DNA from: CAYONP01 sp964405335
GTDB lineage: Bacteria; Armatimonadota; UBA10988
Reading direction: 5' to 3'
DNA length: 19,522 nucleotides
NCBI GenBank assembly: GCA_964405335.1
Contig: CAYONP010000103.1
Span: 1 to 19,522, forward strand
In this document: one piece after another, positions 12,393 through 19,522 of the stretch
Position numbering within the stretch: position 1 is the stretch's first letter
Layout of the letters: each line of letters begins with the position of its first letter
The notes under the pieces: generated by a model
Told to the model about the DNA's origin: nothing
What the model saw: the letters and a program-made list of their open reading frames with translations, nothing else
The model's database searches: none
Translations under genes and position numbers: made by a program

Positions 12393-14722
12393 AAGCGTCC
12401 CAGCCCGAAGAAGCGGGCGATGCCGAAGATGCGCAGGATCTCGCTGAAGATGTCGGTCCCCTGCCGCCGCTGGTCGATCGCCACCACGTCGCCGGGGTAG
12501 ACCTCCGGCCAGGGCCGGCCGCGCTCCATGTAATCGTTGATGTCGTGCGTCTCGACCCGGTCGCCCTCCAGGCGCAGGATCCGGATCCGGTCCAGCGCAG
12601 CCGTCGGCGACGGCTGCGACACCGCGAACACCTCCTGCAACGTCATCCCCGGGCCCTGGTAGGGGATCCAGCCCTGCTGTGCAAAGGCGCCGAAGAGCAG
12701 GATGCCGTTCTGCGACTCGATTAACGGGTCGACCCGCACGATATCGCCCGGCCGGACCACCGGCACCGGGCCGGCGTCCTGACCGCGGATGATCGCCCCG
12801 AGGTCGACGAAGTTCACCGTCACCCCGTCCGGGCCCTGGCGCACGATCCGCACCCGGTGCTCGTCGCCCTGCAGCGGATCGATGTTGCCGGCCAACTGGA
12901 TGATGTGCACGATCGAGGCCTCGCGGCCGGGAATCTCGACCGGACCGGGACTGCCCACCGCGCCGAAGACGTGAACCAGCCGATCTTCCTGCATCCCGTG
13001 GGCGACCACGATGCGATCGCCGGCGTAGACCCGCGGCAGCGGCGGCTGCGTCTCGGGGCTGTCGTGGTAGGCCTCGAGATTGACCGTCACCGCCTCTTGG
13101 AAGCCCTCGGTGCCGCCGGCGCGGAGGATGCGGATGTTGCGCAGATTCGAGGTCGGCAGCGGCCCGCCGGCCATGGCCATCGCCTCGACCACGTTGGTGT
13201 CGCGCGGAATCTCGATCTCGCCCTGGTTGACCACCGCGCCGAAGACGCTCACCGTCCGCGGCTCGACGCGGACAATGTCCCCATCGCGCAGCTCGGGCAA
13301 CGGCTCGCCACTGCCCTCTTCATAGGCCTCCAGGTCGAAGTAGACGATCTCGGCGCCCGGCGCGCTCTCGCCGTCGGTGTGGGTGATCCGCACCCGCGAC
13401 GTGTCGGCCGTCGGCAGCGCGCCGGCCGAGGCCAGCACGCCGGGCAGCGCCCGCCGCGCCGGCAGCGCCTGCGGTCCCGGCGCGGCCACCGCGCCCTGAA
13501 CCGTGACGAACGCCCCCGGCAGGTCGATCGGCAGCGTGCCGCGCGGCACGTGGATCACATCGCCATGCAGCAGCTCGGGCAGGGTATTGGCGTCGCCGGT
13601 CTCCATGTAGCGCTGCACGTCGGCCTCGAGCGTCTGCGGACGCCCGTCGACCGTGCGCGTGATCATCACCCGGGTCAGGTCGCCGCCCGGCGTGACGCCG
13701 CCGGCATTGAGAATGACGTCCTGCAGGTTCATGCCGTCGACGATGGTCAGCGGCCCCGAGCGGCCGACCATGCCGCGGATGATCACCTGTCGCGTGCCGC
13801 TGATCTTGCTCGGCACCCGGACCACATCGCCGGGATAGACCAGCGGCGGCGGCGGCGTGCCCTCGTCGAGATAGGCCTGCAGGTTGAACGTCTCCGGCTC
13901 GCCCTGCCCGCCGCGGAGGATGCTCACCCGGGTCAGGTCGGCCTCGGGTAGGTACTGCGCGCGGAGCAGGACATCGAGCAGGCTCGAGCCGTCGCGCACG
14001 CCGATGTCGCCCTGCAGGCCGACCGCGCCGAGGACCTGTACCGCGCGGCCGCGGCTGCCCGCGCCGGCCGCCACGGGCAGGCCGGAGAAGGCCTCGCCGC
14101 CGGGCCCGCCGGCCAGGTCGTCGGGTGTTTCGATGGCGCGGCAGAACAACTCGTCGCCGCTCTGCAACGCCGGCAGCTCGCCGCGGCCCTCCTGGTAGGC
14201 CTTCAGGTCGACGATGATCTCCTCGACCCACTCGCCGGTATGGCGCCGCAGACGGATGTCGGTCAGCACCGTGCCGGGCTGCATACCGGCCTGATAAACC
14301 ACCTGCTGCACCGTCGCGTCGCGCGGCACGCTCATCTCGCCGGGGGTCGAGACGAACCCGCTGACCCGGACGATCATCCGCTTGGCCAGCACGCGCACGT
14401 GGACCGCTTCGACCTGGGTGAAGAACTCGGCCAGGCGGGTCAGCAGCAGACGCTCAATCTCGGGCGGGGTCAGCCCCTCGACGACAAGGTTGGGCACGAG
14501 CTGCAGCGAGATGGTGCCGTCACGCTCGACCGGGTACTGGCCGCTCACCTCGGTGTAGCGCGGGACCATGATGCCCAGGATGTCGCCCGCGCCGACGGCG
14601 TAGTCGCGATCGGGCTCGGGGGCAATCAGCTCCTGGGCGCGCCCTGGCACGGTCGCGGCGGCCAGCAGCCAGAGCAGCCATCCCGCTCGCCGGCGACCGG
14701 AGCCCGTGGTCCGACTGGTCAT
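12389..14722 (-). CDS. polysaccharide export protein with seven SLBB domains (Wza-like)
   Basis: A 777-residue exported protein. The signal peptide covers about 1-29 (RRRAGWLLWLLAAATVPGRAQ), with no lipobox. A Poly_export domain follows (about 38-112, with YAVGAGDILGI and YPVERDGTISL). Seven SLBB-type beta-grasp domains then begin near 116, 227, 311, 405, 491, 582 and 673, most with a VxGxVxxPG-type strand-turn and a YxGDxxxV end. Wza has two or three such domains, so this is long. The tail (about 756-777) is amphipathic (FSEILRIFGIARFFGLGRL) and might insert in a membrane. It likely forms the channel spanning the envelope. The start at 14720-14722 was chosen for the signal peptide; a 124-codon extension would cross the divergent promoter region. 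First gene of the export chain. Confidence 0.93.
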   Translation of the reverse strand: MTSRTTGSGRRRAGWLLWLLAAATVPGRAQELIAPEPDRDYAVGAGDILGIMVPRYTEVSGQYPVERDGTISLQLVPNLVVEGLTPPEIERLLLTRLAEFFTQVEAVHVRVLAKRMIVRVSGFVSTPGEMSVPRDATVQQVVYQAGMQPGTVLTDIRLRRHTGEWVEEIIVDLKAYQEGRGELPALQSGDELFCRAIETPDDLAGGPGGEAFSGLPVAAGAGSRGRAVQVLGAVGLQGDIGVRDGSSLLDVLLRAQYLPEADLTRVSILRGGQGEPETFNLQAYLDEGTPPPPLVYPGDVVRVPSKISGTRQVIIRGMVGRSGPLTIVDGMNLQDVILNAGGVTPGGDLTRVMITRTVDGRPQTLEADVQRYMETGDANTLPELLHGDVIHVPRGTLPIDLPGAFVTVQGAVAAPGPQALPARRALPGVLASAGALPTADTSRVRITHTDGESAPGAEIVYFDLEAYEEGSGEPLPELRDGDIVRVEPRTVSVFGAVVNQGEIEIPRDTNVVEAMAMAGGPLPTSNLRNIRILRAGGTEGFQEAVTVNLEAYHDSPETQPPLPRVYAGDRIVVAHGMQEDRLVHVFGAVGSPGPVEIPGREASIVHIIQLAGNIDPLQGDEHRVRIVRQGPDGVTVNFVDLGAIIRGQDAGPVPVVRPGDIVRVDPLIESQNGILLFGAFAQQGWIPYQGPGMTLQEVFAVSQPSPTAALDRIRILRLEGDRVETHDINDYMERGRPWPEVYPGDVVAIDQRRQGTDIFSEILRIFGIARFFGLGRL

Positions 14723-14816
14723 GGTCCCGTTTCCTTGCTGTCGCCTGCTGTGGCGGGCCGACTCGCCGGGCGTGAATCGGCTCGCCCCTTCTTCGTATCG
14801 ACATCCGCCACGGCAC

Positions 14817-14856
14817 ATTAGACCACAAATCGGCCGATTCCGCAGCCGATTGCGGA
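14817..14856 (-). promoter_or_regulatory. export-operon promoter with two overlapping dyads
   Basis: On the minus strand TCTAAT (14822 to 14817) preceded by TGG forms an extended -10; no good -35 is visible. Directly upstream is the perfect 12-bp palindrome AATCGGCCGATT (14828-14839), then TCCGCA-N6-TGCGGA (14839-14856). The GCCGATT core recurs at 12-bp spacing (14833-14839, 14845-14851). These lie where a regulator would control the SLBB gene and perhaps the divergent sigma gene. Confidence 0.5.
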
Positions 14857-15005
14857 CTCTTTCCCCGATTCTCGTCCGCAGCCAGGCGATCGACACCCAC
14901 GACCCGCGATCGGTGCGCGCCGGCGCGGGAGGAGCCGCCGCCGCCGCTGCCAACGGTCCGGCGCCGGGCCGAAACCAAGCCACCGGCGTGGCTGTACCGC
15001 CCGGC

Positions 15006-15605
15006 ATGGTAGCCCTGGCCATGGCGGCGAGTGACGAAGAGCTGGTCGAGCGCGCCAAGCGCGGCGACCGGTCGGCCTTCGACGAGCTGATCACCGCCTA
15101 TCAGCGGCCGATCTACCACCTCGCCCTGCGCTACTGCGGCCACCCCGAGGACGCCCGCGAACTGGCCCAGGAGGTCTTCGTCCGCGCCTGGCTCAAACTC
15201 GGCACCTTCCGCGACGGTCTGCCCTTCCGGCCCTGGCTCTATCAGGTCGCCGCCCGCGTCTGCCTCAACGCCGCCGCCCGGCCCCGCCTGCGCACCTGGT
15301 CGCTCGAACCGGCCAACGACGACGACCGGCCACTCGACCCGGCCGGGCCGCCCGACGACGACCCGGCGGTACAGGCCGCCGGCGGCGAGTTCGCGGCGGC
15401 GGTGCAGCGGGCCGTCGCGGCGCTGCCGCCGCCGTACCGGCTGGTGATGCTGCTCCGCCACGTCAAGCAGCTCAGCTACCCCGAAATCGCCACCGCCTGC
15501 GACCTGCCGCTGGGTACAGTCAAGACCCACCTGCACCGGGCCCGGGCAAGGCTGCGCGAACAGCTTGCCGAGCTGCTGCCCGAAGGGTTCGGAGAGTCGC
15601 CATGA
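15006..15605 (+). CDS. ECF (sigma-E type) RNA polymerase sigma factor
   Basis: A 199-residue extracytoplasmic-function sigma factor. Region 2 includes SDEELVERAKRGD, then a long segment ending WLYQVAARVCLN that binds the -10 and core enzyme. Region 4 includes LPPPYRLVMLLRH and the helix-turn-helix YPEIATACDLPLGTVKTHLHRARARL, which reads the -35. An acidic Pro/Asp linker joins them. Two starts are possible, 15006 (MVALAMAAS) and 15021 (MAAS); neither has a strong Shine-Dalgarno. No clear ECF-type autoregulatory promoter was found upstream. Its stop overlaps the anti-sigma start as ATGA. It is divergent from the export operon and may control it, but the target promoter is not known. Confidence 0.93.
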   Translation: MVALAMAASDEELVERAKRGDRSAFDELITAYQRPIYHLALRYCGHPEDARELAQEVFVRAWLKLGTFRDGLPFRPWLYQVAARVCLNAAARPRLRTWSLEPANDDDRPLDPAGPPDDDPAVQAAGGEFAAAVQRAVAALPPPYRLVMLLRHVKQLSYPEIATACDLPLGTVKTHLHRARARLREQLAELLPEGFGESP

Positions 15606-16171
15606 CCTGCCGCGAGTGCCTCGACCGCCTGCCGGCGATGCTCGACGAACCGGACCTGGAGACCGGCCGGCACCTGGCCGAGTGCGGCGACTGCCGCCGG
15701 CAGTACGATCTGCTGCGCCGCGGGCTGGCCCTGCTCGAGGCCGAGGCCGAGCCGCGCGGGCCGGCGCTCCATGACGGCGTCTGGGCCGCCGTCGACGCCC
15801 AGGCCGCGCGGCAGCGCGAGCTGGCCGCGCTGGCCGCGCGCGACGCGCGTCGGGCGCTCGGTCTGGCCGCCGCGCTGCTCGTCGCGGCCGCCGCCTTCGT
15901 CCTCTGGCGTTACCCCGGCCTGCTGCCCGGCACGGCGCCCGAGCCGCTCGTTCGGTCGGCCTGGGTCTGGCTGACCGAGCTGGCCAGCGGACTCTGGACA
16001 GCGTTCCTCGATGGCCTGCTCGAGGCCCAGCTCGGCGCCGGCGCGTTGCTCGCCGACACGCCCGCCTGGGTCACCAGTGGCTGGCTCCTGGCCGGCGGCC
16101 TGGCCGCCGCGGCAATGGTTGAATGGCGCACGCGCCGCCTGCGGCTGGCGCCGGCGCCCGGGAGAGGGTGA
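15602..16171 (+). CDS. membrane zinc-binding anti-sigma factor
   Basis: A 189-residue protein. The N-terminus has the zinc anti-sigma pattern: Cys3, then His24-x3-Cys28-x2-Cys31 (HLAECGDC), the module that binds and holds ECF sigma factors. A hydrophobic helix at about 85-102 would anchor it in the membrane, and a second at about 158-174 suggests a two-pass protein with an external Trp-rich segment between (WVWLTELASGLW). Overlap of the start with the sigma gene by ATGA strongly supports the sigma/anti-sigma pairing. Release could be by redox loss of zinc or by proteolysis; the sequence does not show which. Confidence 0.9.
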   Translation: MTCRECLDRLPAMLDEPDLETGRHLAECGDCRRQYDLLRRGLALLEAEAEPRGPALHDGVWAAVDAQAARQRELAALAARDARRALGLAAALLVAAAAFVLWRYPGLLPGTAPEPLVRSAWVWLTELASGLWTAFLDGLLEAQLGAGALLADTPAWVTSGWLLAGGLAAAAMVEWRTRRLRLAPAPGRG

Positions 16172-16845
16172 TGCGAACGACGGCACTGCTCGGTCTGCTC
16201 TTCTGCGCGGCGCTGGCCGTCGCCCCGGCCTGGGCCGATGACGAGACTGCGGTCGGCAGCACCGTCGCCGCCGCCGCCCGCCCCGAGGCCGAGGGCGCTG
16301 GCAAGCTGCGCGACACCGCCACCGGCACGCTCTGGATGCTGGGCTTCGCCCTTTTCGCCGGCCTGTTCGTCGTCGGCCGTACCGCTCTGACCGTGATCAG
16401 CCTGGCGGTCTGGCCGGCGGGCACCGCGCGCGCCGCCGAGTGGGTCCGCGCCCGTCCGTGGCTCTGCTTCGGCTGGGGCGTGCCGATCGCGCTGGTCGGC
16501 ACGGTGGTGATCGTCGGCGGCTTCCGCGCCGGCGAGGGCGCCGCGCTGCTCGCCTTCCTGCTCCTGGCGGCGGTTGTGCTGGCCACCGCGTTTGGCTCGT
16601 CGGCGCTCTGCGAGGTGGCCGGCGAGCTGGTCTACCGGCTGCGCAACCCGGCCGCCGATCCGGGCCGCCTGGCCGCCGGCGCGGTCGGCAGCGCGGTGCT
16701 CGCCGCGGCGCTGCTTACCCCGCCCGGCTGGTTCGCGCTGCTCTTCGTCGTGCCCTGCGCGCTGGGTGCCTCGCGGTTCCTGTTCACCGAACCACCGCGC
16801 CTCGGCCCGGTCAATCTGACCGAGCTGCCCGACCCGGCGGAGTAG
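16171..16845 (+). CDS. multi-pass membrane protein of the sigma/anti-sigma operon, unknown function
   Basis: A 224-residue protein with a signal peptide (MRTTALLGLLFCAALAVAPAWA) and about five hydrophobic segments (near 53-81, 98-117, 122-142, 167-183 and 186-203). An acidic/Ala-rich region follows the signal peptide. The start at 16171 has GGAGAGGGTG just upstream and overlaps the anti-sigma stop by one base. I recognise no family. Its position as third gene of a sigma - anti-sigma unit suggests a signal-sensing, accessory or target role, as inference. It ends 7 bp from the convergent pdxA gene, leaving no space for a terminator. Confidence 0.85.
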   Translation: MRTTALLGLLFCAALAVAPAWADDETAVGSTVAAAARPEAEGAGKLRDTATGTLWMLGFALFAGLFVVGRTALTVISLAVWPAGTARAAEWVRARPWLCFGWGVPIALVGTVVIVGGFRAGEGAALLAFLLLAAVVLATAFGSSALCEVAGELVYRLRNPAADPGRLAAGAVGSAVLAAALLTPPGWFALLFVVPCALGASRFLFTEPPRLGPVNLTELPDPAE

Positions 16846-16852
16846 CCGCCGT

Positions 16853-17776
16853 TCAGGCGAGCCGCACCGCCAGCTCACAGGCCCGGACGAAGCTGCTCAG
16901 CGAGGCGACGCCGCGCCAGGCGATGTCGAACGCCGTGCCGTGGTCGGGGCTGGTGCGGCAGAACGGCAGGCCGACGGTGACGTTGATCCCCTGGTCCAGC
17001 CCAAGGGTCTTCATCGCCACATGGCCCTGGTCGTGGTACATGCTGACCACCGCCGAGAACTCGCCCTGCCGCGCGCGCAGGAAGGCTGTGTCGGGCGCCT
17101 CGGGACCGCGCACGTCGAGCCCGCCGGCGGACAGCTCGGCCACCGCCGGGGCGATCACCTCGAGCTCCTCGCTGCCCAGTGTCCCGCCCTCACCGGCGTG
17201 GGGGTTCAGCCCGGCCAACGCGATCGGCCCGCGCCGGCCGAGCCGTTCGACCAGGCCGGCGGTGAGGCGGGTCACCTCGGCGATGCGCTCGCGGGTGACC
17301 AGCTCAATCGCTTGCCGCAGCGGTACGTGGGTCGAGACGAAGGTGGTGATCAGCTCGTCCGAGACCAGCGCCATGGTGTGCGGTGGATTCCCGCAGGCGG
17401 CCGCCAGCGCGCCGGTGTGGCCGGTGAAGCCGGGCACCGACAGCGCCGTCGCCGCCTTGTTGACCGGCAGCGTGACCAGGGCATCGATCGACCCGGCCTG
17501 CGCCTCGGCGATGCCGCGCTGCAGGTAGAGCCAGGCCGCCTGCCCGGCCGCCGCCGAGAGTTCGCCGGGGCGGATCTCGTCGCTCATCAGCGCGCCGAGG
17601 TCATGCACTTCCAGGTCGTCCGGCAGGTCCAGGCCGAGCGCCGCGGCACAGCGCTCGAGCACCACCGCGTCGCCGATGACCACGAACGGCCCGGGCACCA
17701 GCCGCAGCGCATGGGCACGGAGCAGAATCTCCGGCCCGACGCCGTGTGGATCGCCGATGGTCACACCCAGCCTCAT
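16853..17776 (-). CDS. PdxA-family dehydrogenase, probably 4-phospho-D-threonate/erythronate (PdxA2 type)
   Basis: A 307-residue NAD-dependent metal enzyme of the PdxA family. Signature parts are TIGDPHGVGPEI (6-17), GHTG (119-122), NPHAGEGG (191-198), MYHDQGH (246-252) and SPDHGTAFDIAW. Likely metal ligands are H150, H193 and H248, matching the three metal histidines of E. coli PdxA. Because it directly follows a DUF1537 kinase (4-bp ATGA overlap), the acid-sugar role (PdxA2) is more likely than vitamin B6 synthesis. Both would catalyse oxidation/decarboxylation of a 4-phospho-hydroxyacid. The start at 17776 gives the standard MRLGVTIGDP N-terminus; a longer start adds a non-family Arg-rich piece. 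Confidence 0.92.
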   Translation of the reverse strand: MRLGVTIGDPHGVGPEILLRAHALRLVPGPFVVIGDAVVLERCAAALGLDLPDDLEVHDLGALMSDEIRPGELSAAAGQAAWLYLQRGIAEAQAGSIDALVTLPVNKAATALSVPGFTGHTGALAAACGNPPHTMALVSDELITTFVSTHVPLRQAIELVTRERIAEVTRLTAGLVERLGRRGPIALAGLNPHAGEGGTLGSEELEVIAPAVAELSAGGLDVRGPEAPDTAFLRARQGEFSAVVSMYHDQGHVAMKTLGLDQGINVTVGLPFCRTSPDHGTAFDIAWRGVASLSSFVRACELAVRLA

Positions 17777-18888
17777 GCCCCGCTCCCGGCCAGCCGGGCG
17801 AGCAGATCCTCGCCGCCGAACCCACCGCACTTGAGCACCACACCGCCGATGGTAGCATGATCGCGCACCGCCAGCAGATTGACCCCCGGCTCGAGCTCGC
17901 CCGCCGGCGTCAGCGGGCCGGTCATGCGCAGCGCGCGCAGCACCGCCGCCGAGGTCTCACCACCGAAACAGCACAGGCCGCACCGCCGGCCGGCTGCGGC
18001 AAGATCGGCGACGATCGCGGCCGCTCGCGCCGCCAGACGCTCCGCCACCCGCGGGTCGCCCGGCCCGCCCGGCCCGCCCGGCTGGAGCAGCAGGCTCTCG
18101 CCGTTCAGCAGCCGCGCCGCGGCGCGATCGTCGGCGACGGCGAACCCGGCGGCCAACCCGGCGCGGGCCTGCGCCAGCGAAACCGGGTGCAGGCTGCCGG
18201 CGATGACCAGCAGCGGCCGCAGCGGTGGCGGGGCGGGCAGCGGGGCGCGACGCAGCGGCCAGCCGGGCAGCAGCGCGTCGAGCAGCGCCGCGGCGCCGGC
18301 GCAGAGCGGCTCGGGCCGAGTGCGATGGACAATGGCGGCGATGGCCGCCAGATCGGCGTCGCGCTCGGCATCAACCACCACGATGCGCGGGCCGCCCGAC
18401 AGCGCGCGCTCGAGCCGCTCGATCCGCACCGATTCGACCGGAGTCCGGGTCTGCCGCGCGAGCAGCGTCGGGAGGTGGCTCTCGCCCACGGGCGCCAGCG
18501 CGTCGCGGCCGAACGCGGTCTGGCTGACCGGCAGGCCGTCGACGAAGTGAACGCCGCCGCGGGTGACGCGGCCGACGGCCGGATAGGCCGGGGCGAAGAT
18601 CGCCGGCCGGCCGGTCCGCTCGACCAGCCACTCGAGCTCGCTCCCGATGCGCCCGCGCAGGGTCGAATCGAACTTGAGGTAACAGCAGGCCGGCAGGTCG
18701 AAGCGTGGCCGGTCGGTCCCGGCCGGTGCGTGGCGCGTCGCGGTGTTGACGATCACCGCTTCGGTCGGCAGCCGGGCCGGATCATCCTCCGGCGCCGGCA
18801 GCAGCGCCGCCGGCACGCGGTGCCGGGCCGCCTGCGAGCCGGCGTCGGCGGCGCCGGTCAGGTCGTCGGCGAGGACCAGGAGTCGCAT
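17773..18888 (-). CDS. four-carbon acid sugar kinase (DUF1537 family)
   Basis: A 371-residue ATP-dependent kinase predicted to phosphorylate D-threonate, D-erythronate or a related four-carbon sugar acid. Marks are DDLTGAADAG (8-17), KFDSTLRGRIG (72-82), PAYPAVGRVTRGG (100-112) in the N-terminal sugar-binding half, and GGET (309-312) and KCGGFGGEDLL (353-363) in the C-terminal nucleotide half. The family more often has GGDT and KSGGFG, so two conservative substitutions are noted. It is shorter than typical members of about 420. The pairing with PdxA2 is the known catabolic arrangement. An aldolase or isomerase partner is not in the window. Confidence 0.92.
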   Translation of the reverse strand: MRLLVLADDLTGAADAGSQAARHRVPAALLPAPEDDPARLPTEAVIVNTATRHAPAGTDRPRFDLPACCYLKFDSTLRGRIGSELEWLVERTGRPAIFAPAYPAVGRVTRGGVHFVDGLPVSQTAFGRDALAPVGESHLPTLLARQTRTPVESVRIERLERALSGGPRIVVVDAERDADLAAIAAIVHRTRPEPLCAGAAALLDALLPGWPLRRAPLPAPPPLRPLLVIAGSLHPVSLAQARAGLAAGFAVADDRAAARLLNGESLLLQPGGPGGPGDPRVAERLAARAAAIVADLAAAGRRCGLCCFGGETSAAVLRALRMTGPLTPAGELEPGVNLLAVRDHATIGGVVLKCGGFGGEDLLARLAGSGA

Positions 18889-18898
18889 CGCCGGCGGC

Positions 18899-19522
18899 CT
18901 ACTCGCCGGCCAACCCGCTCAGGTTCCACAGCCGCGCGGTGCCGTCGGCGCCGGCGCTGAGCAGCGTGGCGCTGTCGTTCGAGAAGGCGATCGCGGCGAC
19001 TCGGTCGCTGTGCCCCTCGAGCGCGCGGAGCAACTGCCCGGTGCGCACGTCATAGACGCGGACGATGGGATCCTCCTTGGCGCCGGTGGCGGTGGCCACC
19101 AGCCGGCCATTCGGTGCGAAGGCGATCCGCTCGACCGAGGCGGCGTGACCTTCGAGCACCTGCACCGTCTCGCGCGCCTCGACGTTCCACAGTCGCACGG
19201 TCAGGTCGGGCCCGCCGGTGGCGAGCAGCTTGCTGTCGGCCGAGAAGCAGACGGCGTGGACGCAGCCGCGGTGGCCCTGCAGGACGCCGCGCAGCTCGCC
19301 GCTGACCGCGTCCCACAGGCGGCAGGTGTGGTCGTGGCTGGCGGTGGCGATGAGGCTGCCGTCGGGCGACCAGACGGCCTGCTCGATGCCGCCGCGGTGG
19401 CCGCGCAGGGTGGCGCGCTGCTCGGCCGACGGCGCCGTCTGAACCGCCGCCTTGACGGTGTTGACCAGCAGCACGCTGGGCCCGATGCGGCGAACCAGCT
19501 CGGGGCCCTCGACGACGGTCGG
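18899..19522 (-). CDS. WD40-repeat protein, 5' end cut by window edge
   Basis: The last 207 residues of a protein whose start lies beyond the window. Four WD40 repeats are visible: ends at CRLWD, VRLWN, VRVYD and ARLWN, each with a GH near its beginning. Before them the frame stays open to the edge and reads PTVVEGPELVRRIGPSVLLVNT. The IGPSVLLVNT piece resembles the start of a trypsin/HtrA-like domain or another domain's end, but it is too short to assign. Such propellers in these lineages are often fused to kinases or proteases. It lies 10 bp upstream of the kinase gene on the same strand, so co-transcription is likely but a functional link is unclear. Confidence 0.85.
   Translation of the reverse strand, partial: PTVVEGPELVRRIGPSVLLVNTVKAAVQTAPSAEQRATLRGHRGGIEQAVWSPDGSLIATASHDHTCRLWDAVSGELRGVLQGHRGCVHAVCFSADSKLLATGGPDLTVRLWNVEARETVQVLEGHAASVERIAFAPNGRLVATATGAKEDPIVRVYDVRTGQLLRALEGHSDRVAAIAFSNDSATLLSAGADGTARLWNLSGLAGE

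Noticed and set aside
12857..13951. Long plus-strand frame opposite the SLBB gene
   Set aside because: Antisense shadow within a gene with seven recognisable repeated domains.

Overview
This is a compact, very GC-rich bacterial window with one 100-base run of N. The codon use, small intergenic gaps, ATGA start/stop overlaps and clean bacterial families (RF1, L31, DUF1385, ECF sigma, SLBB export protein) show a bacterium. The mix of an RRM-type RNA-binding protein, a GH29 fucosidase, a DUF4091 protein, WD40/propeller proteins and an ECF sigma with a zinc anti-sigma suggests a large-genome environmental lineage such as Planctomycetota, Armatimonadota or a related candidate phylum. I cannot settle the phylum from the sequence.

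Layout, left to right. 1-1898 (minus strand): a possible partial gene at the edge, a GH29 alpha-L-fucosidase, and an RRM RNA-binding protein with its own extended -10 promoter and a palindrome at the predicted start of transcription. 1899-2764: a long non-coding stretch. Its left half (2041-2402) is packed with perfect or near-perfect hairpins, including a 13-bp stem and a branched domain closed by a 10-bp helix. Its right half carries DnaA-box-like 9-mers. 2765-5095 (minus): a translation operon rpmE - DUF1385 membrane protein - prfA. 5096-5621: non-coding, with the rpmE promoter and a tandem repeat built on a CCGGTT/AACCGG hairpin, in which the assembly gap lies. 5622-14722 (minus): a six-gene chain starting with a seven-SLBB polysaccharide export protein, then a CpsD/BY-kinase-like ATPase with a degenerate P-loop, a Wzz-like chain-length protein, a DUF4091 glycoside-hydrolase-like protein, a propeller/TPR protein and a TIM-barrel-like lipoprotein. 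14723-15005: the divergent control region. 15006-16845 (plus): ECF sigma, zinc anti-sigma and a small multi-pass membrane protein. 16853-19522 (minus): PdxA-type dehydrogenase, DUF1537 four-carbon acid sugar kinase, and a WD40 protein cut by the window edge.

How the parts fit. The six-gene chain looks like one transcription unit that exports a polysaccharide and adds envelope proteins that may process or bind it. The divergent ECF sigma/anti-sigma pair is the obvious candidate regulator. The kinase/dehydrogenase pair matches the known route for four-carbon acid sugars. The least explained sequence is the hairpin-dense region at 2041-2402, a candidate structured RNA. The most unusual gene set is the export operon with its co-encoded DUF4091, propeller and lipoprotein genes.
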